From Armigeres subalbatus (lineage: Eukaryota; Arthropoda; Insecta; Diptera; Culicidae): 64,000 nt of DNA. How positions within the stretch are numbered: the stretch's first letter is position 1; every line of letters begins with the position of its first letter. Where the stretch lies: NCBI RefSeq assembly GCF_024139115.2, contig NC_085139.1:14045533-14109532 (forward strand), in the 5' to 3' direction. Positions 55,565 to 64,000 of the stretch are shown here, piece by piece. The notes under the pieces are model-generated. The model saw nothing but the letters and a program-made list of their open reading frames with translations. It was not told where the DNA came from and did not search any database. A program made the translations under genes and the position numbers.

Positions 55565-56660
55565 TTCCTGAGAAAATCAGCTTCCAGCGACATCTAGGAA
55601 AGGTGTCACAGGTTCCATCACGAGCAAGAGCATGAGCATGATTGACCATGACCATCCATTCTGACAAACTGTGGGTGCAATCAATAGTGAAAGTCTTCTG
55701 TGACTACCAAATGCTCCCGAAATGGCTCTCCGAAAGATCCTGAACATCCATAAAAGAGGCCAGTTCCAAAAGTTCATCCCAGAGCATCGCAATTTTTCCG
55801 TAACCATCTTATTCGTATTCTGGCGAATTGTGGGTGCAATCAATAGGGAAAGTTTTCTGTGACCTCCAAATGTCCCAATAACGGTTCTTAGTAAGATCTG
55901 GAACATCCGTAAAAATGGCCAATTCCAAAAGTTCATCCCCGAGCTTCGCGATTGTTTTGTAATAATCTATCCTGGTGAATTATGGATGCAGTCAATAATG
56001 AAAATCCTCTGTGACCTTCAAATCTTTCAGAAACGGTCCTCCCGAAGATCCGGAACATCCGTAAAATGGCCAATTCCAAAAAATCATCCCAGAGCTTCGT
56101 GATTTTTTCGTAAACATCCATTCTGGCAAATTGCGGGTGCAATCAATAGTGAAAGTCTTCTGTGTCCTCCAACTGCTTAAGAATCGGTCCTCCGGGAGAT
56201 CCTGTAAAAGTGGCCAATTCCAAATGTTTATCTCAGAGCATCGCGATTTTTTTCGTAACCATCCATCCTGACGAATTGTGTATGTAATCACAATTTTCCA
56301 TGGTGGATGGTTACGAAAAAATCGCGAAGCTCTGAGATGAACTTTTGGAATTGACCAATTTTACGAAAATTCCGGATCTTCCGGAGAACCGTTTCTGGGG
56401 CATTTGAAAGTCACAGAAGTCTTGCATTATTGGTTGCACCGACATTTCACCAGAATGGATGGTGCCGAAAAAATCGCGAAGCTCTTGAATGAACTTTTAC
56501 GGATGTTCCGGATCTTCCGTAGGGCCATTTCGGGAGCATTTGGGGGTCACAGAAGACATTCACTATTGATTGCTCCCATAATTTGCCAAAATGGATGGTA
56601 TCGAAAAAATAGCGGGTTGAACTTTTAGAATTGTCCTCCCGGATCTTCCAGAAGACTTTC
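55565..56660. repeat. About 155-bp satellite with an orientation switch
   Basis: ACCATCCATTCTGAC-like blocks recur near 55649, 55802, 55962, 56113 and 56258. After about 56290 the same unit continues in reverse complement (GGATGGTTACGAAAAAATCG near 56303, 56456 and 56590). Each unit has GTGGGTGCAATCAATAGTG, GTCTTCTGTGACC and CGGAACATCCGTAAAA. Frame-length units give false ORFs on both strands. Confidence 0.9.
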
Positions 56661-57029
56661 CAATGATCGCTCAAGGGTTAAAATTGCAAAGAAATGGCGC
56701 ATACAAGATAGCAAGTACAGTTGGAATCATCAGAGCACATATTTGCAAGCAATTTTATGTTTAATAGAACGAAACTCGAAAATTAGGTGCCAAATTGAGA
56801 AGCTCAAACATTACCTCTTTAGTACAGGTTCACCGGGGACTATAGCGGTCAATATTGAAGAATCGGCTCATTGGCTTACTCTAGGAACCTACAGCTTTCG
56901 CTTGGTGCCTAAAGATCGAAAATCGGTTGAATTTTGAGTTTTTGTGATCGTGATGAAATCTTGGGTCCATATGGACCCAAATGCACAATGTGCAACTTTT
57001 TTCTAATGCATTAGGAAGGTAAAAACTTC
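56661..57029. other. cnc: Intronic stretch with a 20-bp palindrome
   Basis: TTGGGTCCATATGGACCCAA near 56971-56990 is a perfect palindrome. Nothing coding. Confidence 0.5.
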
Positions 57030-57330
57030 TTATAGGTAAAACGTCATAAAGAACTCCCGAACAAACGACAGATGGATCTTCAAGAATATTTCTTGGAAAT
57101 CTATAGTTGGAACTCCTAGAGAAACTCCAACCAAGCGGAACTTGTTTCGTGGTCGACGTCGAATTTCTGGAAAATTTCTGGGTAGCACTAGGAAGTCTTG
57201 TACGAATTTTCGAATTTTTGGAAAGAATTCTCGAAGAAACTCCCAGTGCAATCATCAATGGAATTTTTAAAACAATTTCCGAAGGATTTCCTGCAGCGGT
57301 TTTCAAATGATTCTCGATGAATTTCCGAAC
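57030..57330. repeat. GAATTCC-type minisatellite, decayed
   Basis: AGAAACTCCAACCAAG, GAATTTCTGGAAAATTTCTGG and GAAGAAACTCCCAG units; it gives overlapping false ORFs on both strands. Confidence 0.6.
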
Positions 57331-57937
57331 TTTAGGTTTTTTCGAATCAATATAATCTCATATTATTGTTGGCATTTTGGATAATGTGGCTCCATAAGCA
57401 AATATGCTCAATCGAAACACTTGATAACCGGGTTTCACTCGGGTAACGCCAGTCACTTCAATTATTTGCAGGTTTGTTCACAAAGGAGTAAGGAGAAAGG
57501 CTTTCTAAATTTTCTCAATTTTGCGTTACATAATTTGTGAATAGCTCCTAGCCTTTGATGGGAAAGTTATCCAATTGATGTTTATTGATTGTTTTACAAT
57601 CGGTAGCTAGGCTCAAAAGCGATGACAAGAATAATTTATCGAACAGACAGGACTCACGTGTTGGATAGATAACTCTGTTTTATTTACATAGTCCATATTC
57701 CCATAGCCTCTCTCCTTTTTATGTTGTTCCCAAAATGCTCCTCACGAATCTCATGGAACCACGTTTGAAGTTAATTAATGGGAGACGTTCACGCCTTCAC
57801 CCTGTGGTGTCGCATCTGTGGAGACGCATGGTAGCTCATAACAATTCTACCAAGCAGCAGATCGTTCAGAAAATGACACCATCCCAACCATGTTTATTAA
57901 CTCAGCCTTGTTTATTTCGCTCGTTCTCGTTTTCCAG
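57331..57937. other. cnc: End of the cnc 12-kb intron
   Basis: TGCGTTACATAATTTGTGAATAG near 57522 is one end of the ACGTAA MITE family. The rest is unique and leads into the acceptor of exon C. Confidence 0.5.
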
Positions 57938-58016
57938 AATACATCATCGGAGATGAATCACACCGACTGGATTCTGGATGACGACCTGCAGCTCATGGAC
58001 ATCACCGTTAACGAAG
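57938..58016 (+). CDS. cnc: Cap-n-collar, internal coding exon C
   Basis: This 79-nt exon follows a strong acceptor (TCGTTTTCCAG) and ends at donor G|GTAAGT. It reads NTSSEMNHTDWILDDDLQLM then DITVNE, entering in phase 0 from exon B and leaving after one base of the next codon. NTSSEMNHTD and the acidic DDDLQLMDI block are, from family memory, conserved in insect Cnc and precede the CNC-bZIP region. The acidic/hydrophobic pattern suits an activation motif. The next exon should start in phase 1 and lies beyond this window, or in 58-64 kb where I found none. The ORF 57890-58147 around it is the exon plus intron read-through. Confidence 0.9.
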
Positions 58017-58782
58017 GTAAGTCATGTTTTTTTCTTGCTTGGCGAAACAAAACCCATTGGTTGCTCTGCGACACGACTGAATGCGAACTGCGATTTCGAT
58101 TAAAGTGCCGTCTTGATGACGCACGTGAAACATCGCTGAATCGGTGAAGTCTTATCAGTTGTCGTACGAGAGGTGTTGGTTATGCTCAACGTGTATTGGC
58201 GATAAAGCCGAAATTTGTGACAATCAATTCACTAGCGGGCGGGTAATTTTTATTCTGTCTATAATATTTTTTATTTATAACTTCATAAGAAATGCCAATC
58301 ATGCACATTCGATAATTCTTGGTGACATAATATGTCACGTGTACAGGGACTGGTTGTGAACCGATTTAAGCATGATTTATCAATTTTCTGAACTGTAGTT
58401 ACAATTAAATTTGAATGATTTTTTATCCAGATTTGTGTAAAAACGCCTTGTACATTACATTTTCTTAAATGTCCTCTGTTTACTTCTCATTATTCTTGCG
58501 ATGCCAATTCGTCAAGGGAATCTTCATAAATTACACCACGCCTTCAGGATAATAAATGTTCAATGGTGTATAAACCCATAAGAAATTGTAGTAGATTCCA
58601 TTCTAAAACCTATGACGAAGTGGAGGATCAACTTATGCGTGACGTAATGAATGATCTTCCCCAATCGTCAGTCCCACGGATGACGAATACTTACTCAGCG
58701 TAAAACCACCAACTCGTGTTTCCACATTACCGAGCGAATGTCACTGCATATCGAATTAAAAAAAATTCATTCAATTACTGTT
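58017..58782 (+). other. cnc: Start of the next cnc intron
   Basis: Donor GTAAGTC at 58017. No exon or repeat recognised up to the transposon at 58783. Confidence 0.6.
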
Positions 58783-60813
58783 CTGCCGTCGGACGCATAA
58801 ATGTCACATGTTACAAACGATAAAAATGAGAAAAACGCATTTTAAGTTTCAAAATGCATTCATCCTATTATCGCAAAATTTCGCTTTTTTATTGACTTCA
58901 ACGCAATAAACTATAAAATAATATTCATATTCGTTGGGCTGGACTGAAACATTGCCAAAAACAACTATTTTTTCCACGTTTTTTCTATCAAACCCCGAAT
59001 GTGACACTTATGCCGCGAAATTCACTGGTCAGGCGAAAAATGTACGCATATTTGTCACACCGTGAACTAAGAGATAGTTGTTGTTAATTTGTTTTTACAT
59101 TTCGCGAGCGACGATTGTATTTCTTTGGTGTGATTTTTTGCTGTCGGTAGAAGTGGAACCGGGAATGGAATATCCAATACAGACAATCCAGTGGCGCGGA
59201 ATCGGAAGAGGACTTCCTCGGGTTCGATTTAAAAAAAGAAACAGGTGATCGTTTTCTGTTTGCGGAGCCGGCAAACGTTCCATTACCGGTCCAAGAGGTT
59301 GAACACCCGGCAGCAGTGGCGTAGATTCCTTGCCAGGGACAAGGACATGCACTACATCTTCAACGTCCAAAGGAATCACGATTGTCTTATCGAGATGATT
59401 TTGACAAAGTGCTACCAGGTGAAGCAGTTTTTTTTCTGTGGATTTGCAAAAAGTTCTCAATTATTTGTAAGTTATGAACTTATTTTCTAGGTCATACGGC
59501 TTCCACGGTTGGATTGCTTAAAGAGCATTATTTTCTCTTAAAGGCTGCTGGTCTTTAATGAAAGCTTTGAGCCTGTTTGTCCCTACATACGAGCATTCCC
59601 ATTGTCTGCGTGCATTTGGTCCGAGTCAGTCGCACAGCCAACGAAATCCTTAGCTGTTTCTTCAAAGTTAATATAAAGTACGCTGTCCTGAAGACAATTA
59701 TCTTTTGGTTGGATAATTGTTGTTCGCAAAATAAGAACTGGAATTTATTCCATCACATTACCCTACTCATAAACAGTAATAAAATTCAGGTCGAGCGCAT
59801 ATTGTTAGAGAACTTTGAATCGAGACATACGTTAAAGGCCGCTGACTTTTTCCATGCGGCGTTTGATTCCAAAATGCGCCATGAACGAGTCGTCAGTTAT
59901 GAAAATTTCAAGTCTGTGGTTGGCAATGCAAAGAACAATGTTGACGTACTTGATATGCAAGCAACTGACTTCTTCAATGCTCACCGTTTTGGAGTATGCG
60001 ATAAACCACTGCGAGCCACGCCCGTACGTGATTCCATGCGAAAAGTGGTGTTTGAAAAAAAGTCGTTATGAACTTGGATACGCAAACAATATCAACAGTA
60101 AAGACCTTAAATACTGCTAGTTGTTTTCCAAGAAGGAATTAATGTTGGTTGTAAAGGATTCATCCTATTTTGATTTGAAACAAATGTACGTTGGCAAAAT
60201 GCTCCTCAAGGAATTGAAGAAGAAAAGAAAACTTCTTTAATGAAAGTGGTTCAACCTGTTGTTACCGAAGAGGAAAATCGTTTTTCATTGATCGTCCTCT
60301 TTATCCCATTTTTATGATCCTTGAATATTTTAATTATGTCACAGTTTCATTCTCTTCTTCACGTTATATTTGGAGAGGTCCTGGACAATATAATACCTCT
60401 CCTTTTCTTTCATGGACAACCGTCCATATAAATTCTGAAAGTAGGGAAAGACCTTGCATACTTACCAGCCACCCTTCTTAACTATTTACGTGGATTGTAG
60501 ATGACCTTAAAAGCATGGTATATTTTATGAACGGACCTCAGGACACATCACGCAGTGCTATGTGTCTTTTTATGTGATTGTTATATCTCTTTTTTTTAGT
60601 GTGACAAATATGCGTCCATTTATCCCGGTGTGACAAGTATGCGTCCATTTGTTCGAATGTGACAAATTGACTTCAGATTTTTTTCGAGTTTTCTAGAATA
60701 AAACCTATGTTTTGACAAACTATTTCAAAAATACGTATCAAATTATGACGTTAGACATCAAAACCTCAAAAATGTTAAAATGTAACATGTGACATTTATG
60801 CGTCCAACGGCAG
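58783..60813 (+). mobile_element. 2.03-kb DNA transposon with 33-bp TIRs and TGTT target duplication
   Basis: The left end starts CTGCCGTCGGACGCATAAAT and the right end is its complement (CTGCCGTTGGACGCATAAAT), 33 bp with one mismatch. TGTT lies immediately outside at 58779-58782 and 60814-60817. Subterminal motifs GTGACAAATATGCGTCCAT / ATGTACGCATATTTGTCACA occur several times near both ends (58990-59060; 60600-60670), possible transposase-binding repeats. Between them lies a broken protein-coding region (59090-60260). Ends plus an internal transposase-like gene mark an autonomous-type copy, now dead. The superfamily is uncertain. Confidence 0.85.
59540..60260 (+). pseudogene. Transposase-like protein ('WLDNC..QNKN' family), decayed
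   Basis: The best frame (59577-60071, 164 codons) carries IIFWLDNCCSQNKNWNLFHH (D46) and, 38 residues later, RHTLKAADFFHAAFDSKM (H84, D90). An Asp in '.DNC.gQNKN' followed by 'HT...D..H' is the pattern of a widespread uncharacterised insect family (I think DUF7869-like) that looks like an RNase H-fold nuclease. Upstream, VFNESFEPVCPYIRAFPLSA-like residues are in another frame, and downstream GIEEEKKTSLMKVVQPVV looks like its usual C-terminal block, also out of frame. So at least two frameshifts and several stops are present. A further upstream region (59095-59540) is too decayed to align. The gene sits between the TIRs and is the likely transposase. Confidence 0.65.
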
Positions 60814-60817
60814 TGTT

Positions 60818-61557
60818 GCGCTAGTCACTTTTTCGTGCCCCTTTTTGCACGATGGTGACGATCGGATGGTAAATTCGTTCGTTTAGCCAAAGTTTGTGTG
60901 TTTTAATTACCCGTTCGGTGACGGTGTGCGCGGGAACCAGGCATTGGTGCTGGCTCTCTGCTGGTGGCTGACGACCATGTGAGAGTGCATCGGTCAAAGC
61001 TTCGAAGGAAAGTGTTGGTCGTTACCGTACAGCCATGTGTTGTACGTGCACACTCAGCGCCTTTGTTGCGTCGTTCCGTTTCGTGATTAAGGGTATGTGG
61101 GAGAGTATTTTTTAAAGTCGGAATTTGCATATATTTTTCGTTTTTGTTGGTTTTGATGGTGTCACTCGATCCTATACTGATCTATACTAGCTAAATATTA
61201 ATTTTTAAACGAATCAGGTCATTTTATCAGTTTTTTTATACAAGAACGTTTTTCGTAACGTAAATGGACAAAAGCTTGTATGTATTTTCCCATTGAGGTC
61301 CTCTACTTTTTTAATTAGGCTATTTCAGCGGTTCTCAATCTGATTGCAGTACTCAAATAAATTCATGAAAAAATGTTACTTAGGTCCTTTTGAAAAGTTA
61401 AGCGAGAATTGATCTATAAAAACAAATTATTTATAGTGCCATAAAGACCTCCGGAGTGAAAAATGTGGTTAGGTGGTTGGAATATAAATCAAAACGGTAT
61501 CTGTCTATTCTTATTGTGTACGTTACGAAAGACACAGATTCTATAAGGGGTCGGTCA
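60818..61557. other. cnc: Non-coding stretch, CpG-richer at 60830-61100
   Basis: GACGATCGGATGG, GGTGACGGTGTGCGCGGG and TTAAGGGTATGTGG (a possible splice donor at 61090) give a promoter/first-exon look, which could serve a short cnc isoform. No ORF with a domain; speculative. Confidence 0.25.
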
Positions 61558-61568
61558 ACAATGATGTT

Positions 61569-61601
61569 CAGTGGACGATCACACCTTGTTGTGAACAGAC
61601 G
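61569..61601 (+). promoter_or_regulatory. Initiator plus DPE-like internal promoter
   Basis: TTCAGTGG spans the element's first base and fits the insect initiator TCA(+1)GT. Counting the A at 61570 as +1, AGACGTT starts at +28, matching the downstream promoter element RGWCGTG at six of seven positions. Jockey-class LINEs use this internal Pol II arrangement. Confidence 0.6.
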
Positions 61602-61657
61602 TTTTTGCTCACTCGCGCGCTTGCTTTCGGCACTTTAGCCGTAAACGGTTCATCGAA

Positions 61658-63190
61658 ATGTGCAGTGAAGCGACGGTAAAGAATACGTTGGCTTTTCTCT
61701 TTCCGGAGAATGCCGCCCAGCCAGCTCTAGCTGACATTGTTCGCTTTGTTAAAGCGTTAAACGGTGACCATTCTATGATGGAAACCGCTTATAAAATTTC
61801 CGACCAAAAGTCAGTATTCATCCGGTTTAAAACCGAAGAAGCAATGATATTTTCCTTGGAAAATAATTGCAAGCAGCTTCCTTTCCATTACACCAATGGC
61901 AGGAAGGTTATAGTGCACATGTCCGTGGCGGGGGGAAATAGGGGAAGAGGCCCCAAAACCCCCCCCCCCCCCCCCCGAGGCAAAACGCCTTTTGTGGTTT
62001 CTCTCATATTTACCGTCATTAAGATGATCGTAACAAAACTAGATCTAAAATTATGTAGGTTAGGCTAAAAAAGTTTCAAAATAGTGTATGGGAAGGTCGG
62101 AAAAACCGAAAATTTCCACATTTTGAAGAAACATCTAACATTTTGGCGAGGCAAAACGCCCTAGTGGCACTAACCTACAATGTACTTGCGTCTCCACGCA
62201 TTATCCATACCAGAAAGCTGATTCGCCGACGCATGGTGCTTTGTTCCCTAGAAGCTGCCAGCTAAAAGGCGTTTTGCCTCATGAGTTTTCCGGCAACAGA
62301 ATATCACCACTTTTTTGAAATGTGAATATTATCAATATGATTGAGATTTTTGTCAATTTTTGAATGGCATCAACTAACTATCTTGTTTAACTGTTGCATA
62401 ATGTAAAAATTTAAATGAATAGCGTTACAAATAAGATAATAAAGCAGTGTTTGCTTAGCTAGGGCATATTGCCCCCCCTTCCCCTACTCGATACGTGCGG
62501 GTGTACGACTTGCCTCCGGAGGTAACAGATCACGACCTTTCTTCAGTTATGTCGAAATTCGGGAAAGTGACACGAACAGTGCGTGAACGATTTCCAGCAG
62601 AGTTCCAGCTGGACATGTTCACTGGTGTACGTGGACTGTACATGAACGTCGAGCAGGATATCCCTGAGGTGGTTTACTTCCAACGCCGAAAAGGAAGAAT
62701 CAGTTACGACGGTATGAAAACAAAATGTTTTAGTTGCAAATCGGTTACGCATTTGAATAAAATGTGTCCGGTGGTACAAAAGCGACGGAATGAAATTATA
62801 ATACAACAGAAGGCAACGATGAAGCTCGGTAGCGTTGTGCATGAAACAAAAGAAGCCGCAGCAGCAACCAATACGCTTCATGATGGACCTAGTGGTGCTA
62901 TACAACACAGCGAGAAATCGAAAGAGAAAGCGAAAAGAACGAAAAAGAAGCGACTACAAGTACTGGATTTTAATACAGCAAATGCAGCCAAATCTTCGAC
63001 AAAAGATACGGACGGTATCGTCACTACATCGCCAGCAGACTCGCCTACGGAGAAGAGAAGGTTTAGAGTTCCAACTTATGAATGGATTGATGACGAAAAC
63101 GAGCGTCAACAGATTATAGAGGATGACAAAATCAGGATAGCATCCGCTTATAATATTGCCGTTGATAAAATTGGAATTTATCATGACTAG
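61658..63190 (+). pseudogene. ORF1/Gag-like RNA-binding protein, split by an insertion
   Basis: The first part (61658-61940) encodes an RRM-like segment (PALADIVRFVKALNG, SVFIRFKTEEAMIFSLENN). The second part (62487-63190) starts with another RRM-like fold (VRVYDLPPEVTDHDLSSVM) and a zinc knuckle CX2CX4HX4C, CFSCKSVTHLNKMC, at residues 78-91 of the 62495 frame. A Lys/Arg- and Glu-rich tail ends at TGATGACTAG-type stop 63188-63190. Both parts are in the same frame, since the insertion plus its duplicated TA is 546 bp, a multiple of three; the insertion brings its own stops. LINE ORF1 proteins coat the element RNA and carry it to the nucleus. Without the insertion the length would be about 328 residues. 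GTG at 62495 is not a true start. Confidence 0.8.
61941..62484. mobile_element. 544-bp TA-flanked element inside ORF1
   Basis: TA-GGGGAAGAGGCCCC starts at 61939 and CCCCCCCTTCCCC-TA ends at 62486, short inverted termini with a TA duplication. Inside, GAGGCAAAACGCC occurs at 61976 and 62149 and in reverse at 62268, near a run of about 19 C. Part of it is related to 45950-46080. It has no transposase ORF. The 5' GGGGAA end resembles the elements at 7176 and 33015. Confidence 0.82.
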
Positions 63191-63331
63191 TTATTTTTAA
63201 TTCTAAATATGTAGTGTAATTAAATTCAATTTTGTTAAACCATTAACACTTGATACTGGCCCTGTAAAGTGTTATACACGACTGGGCCTACCAAATAAAC
63301 AAACTGAAAAAAAAAAAAAAACAATGATGTT

Positions 63332-63470
63332 ACAGGTTTTAGAGGGGGACGGGGTCTAAGTTTTTGTGACAGTACATATACTGGGTATACAAAAAAAGCG
63401 TGTCATAGGGGGGGTCTATAAATCTCAAAAAGTAGTGGACGTCATATTTGAATCGCCCCTAACGTGAATT
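63332..63470. mobile_element. Decayed palindromic MITE of the ACGTAA/TGTGACA type
   Basis: TACAGGTTTTAGAGGGGGACGGGG...TTTTTGTGACAGTACATATAC...AAAAAAAGCGTGTCATAGGGGGGGTC...GACGTCATATTTGAATCGCCCC has the same ordered features as 26724 and 52080. Its left end coincides with the retroelement's target, suggesting that the retroelement landed at the edge of this MITE. Confidence 0.5.
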
Positions 63471-63824
63471 ACAATCTTAAAGTTTGTAGACTATCGTGAT
63501 TCTTTTGATAGACCGGTGATTATTTTTAGCATTCTATTAATGAGAAAGACAACGCGTGATTCCTTCAAAAATTAGATTTTGTTTTGCAAAACATTTTTCA
63601 GGCTTCGGACGATATTGTGTGGGTATAAATCGACGACATTTTTTTACGGGTCCGCCACCTCCATTTTTGGCCCTTCATACAGCAGTGCATTCAAGGCAGA
63701 ATGACAATTACTTTCGACCAGTGGCGCCGGGAGTGGGTGGGACAAGTAGGACATGTCCTACGCATGAATTTTCCTGGGTGGGACAGTCAAAGCATTGTCC
63801 TACCCACGATGATTTAGGGTCATT
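63471..63824. other. Non-coding stretch
   Basis: CAAGTAGGACATGTCCTACGC is a small palindromic motif near 63745-63762. Nothing else recognised. Confidence 0.4.
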
Positions 63825-63895
63825 TGGCCGAATGCCGTTTGGCCGAATGCCATTTGGCCGAACGCCATTTGGCAGAATGCCGTTTGGCCGAATAG
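63825..63895. repeat. TTTGGCCGAATGCC 15-bp tandem repeat
   Basis: CATTTGGCCGAATGCCG, TTTGGCCGAATGCCA, TTTGGCCGAACGCCA, TTTGGCAGAATGCCG and TTTGGCCGAATAG: five copies at 15-bp spacing. Confidence 0.92.
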
Positions 63896-63914
63896 TTGAA
63901 ATACATTTCCTAAT

Positions 63915-64000
63915 GAAGGGAGAAGGAAGAAGGAAGGAAGAAGAAGAAAGAATGAAGAATGGTGCAGGAAGAGGGAAAAGGGAAGAAGGAAGAACAAAGA
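63915..64000. repeat. GGAAGAAGGAA purine tract, running off the window
   Basis: Nearly all A and G on the plus strand (GAAGGGAGAAGGAAGAAGGA and on). Confidence 0.9.

Larger units (their letters stand above)
45903..57937 (+). other. cnc: cnc intron between exons B and C, 12.0 kb, repeat-filled
   Basis: Donor GTAAGT at 45903; acceptor CGTTCTCGTTTTCCAG ending at 57937. It has grown by insertion of SINEs, LINE fragments, foldbacks, MITEs and tandem arrays listed separately; about half is recognisable repeat. Confidence 0.85.
61558..63331 (+). mobile_element. Complete gag-only non-LTR retroelement with 11-bp target duplications
   Basis: ACAATGATGTT occurs at 61558-61568 and again at 63321-63331, directly after a 15-A tail (63307-63320). 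The element between starts CAGTGGACGATCACACC, has an 89-bp 5' UTR, one ORF1/Gag-type gene (61658-63190), a short 3' UTR and AATAAA at 63294-63299. There is no ORF2, endonuclease or RT. Because both duplications and both ends are present, ORF2 was not lost by 5' truncation; the copy was inserted as a gag-only RNA. It must have borrowed an enzyme from a LINE, like the HAL1-type half elements of mammals or fly HeT-A (family knowledge). A processed domesticated gag gene is the alternative. Confidence 0.85.

Noticed and set aside
55565..56680. Repeated MNFWNWP-type ORFs
   Set aside because: Products of the 155-bp satellite unit; the repetition is in DNA, not a protein family.
57735..57956. A 73-codon ORF ending in exon C as a separate gene
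   Set aside because: It reads across the intron and acceptor in a different frame from the conserved NTSSEMNHTD block.
59095..59460. A 121-codon minus-strand ORF as a second transposon gene
   Set aside because: No motif recognised, and it overlaps the decayed plus-strand transposase region.
62543..62908. A 121-codon minus-strand ORF
   Set aside because: Shadow of the ORF1 coding sequence on the plus strand.

Overview
The window looks like nuclear DNA of a mosquito, most likely Aedes or a close relative. The sequence shows intron-rich animal gene structure, AT-rich introns crowded with many transposable-element families, tRNA-headed SINEs, many small inverted-repeat elements with TA or TTAA targets, an mdg1/gypsy-type LTR element and RTE-type LINE fragments. 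No bacterial or viral operon is present. The species call is inference from repeat style and genome bloat.

The only host gene I can support is on the + strand. Three spliced coding exons (44634-44792, 45690-45902, 57938-58016) encode a middle part of Cap-n-collar (cnc, the insect Nrf/CNC bZIP factor). Their splice sites and phases fit (0-0, 0-0, 0-1). The N-terminal exons and the DNA-binding CNC-bZIP exons are not recognised here. The bZIP exons should lie beyond 64,000. Nearly all the rest reads as intron or upstream DNA. Three CpG-richer, mostly repeat-free stretches (about 16.0-18.8, 28.9-30.9 and 42.4-43.5 kb) are candidate promoters, 5' UTR exons or enhancers, but this is unproven.

Layout: 1-5420, minus-strand Ty3/gypsy element (integrase, RNase H, RT, protease, gag, leader, probable LTR) with frame breaks. 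5.4-7.9 kb, short repeats and small inverted-repeat elements. 7942-12408, a 4.5-kb foldback element with TTAA at both ends, about 330-bp inverted termini and inverted arrays of a 160-bp unit. 12.4-19 kb, mostly unique DNA. 19.5-26.3 kb, a chain of short tandem repeats dominated by a 24-bp minisatellite. 26.3-36.6 kb, small inverted-repeat elements and SINEs around unique DNA. 36.7-38.6 kb, RTE-like LINE debris. 38.6-44.6 kb, AT-rich DNA then a GC-richer block. 44.6-58 kb, the cnc exons, with a 12-kb intron full of SINEs, LINE fragments, foldbacks and satellites. 58783-60813, a decayed DNA transposon with 33-bp TIRs. 61558-63331, a complete non-LTR retroelement that encodes only an ORF1/Gag-like protein, itself split by a TA-flanked element. 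63.3-64 kb, short repeats.

The strongest candidates for something little described are the gag-only retroelement with intact target duplications, the TIR transposon with a 'WLDNC...QNKN' transposase-like protein and TGTT duplication, and the TTAA foldback built from satellite arms. All ends and duplications were read by eye; no database search was possible.
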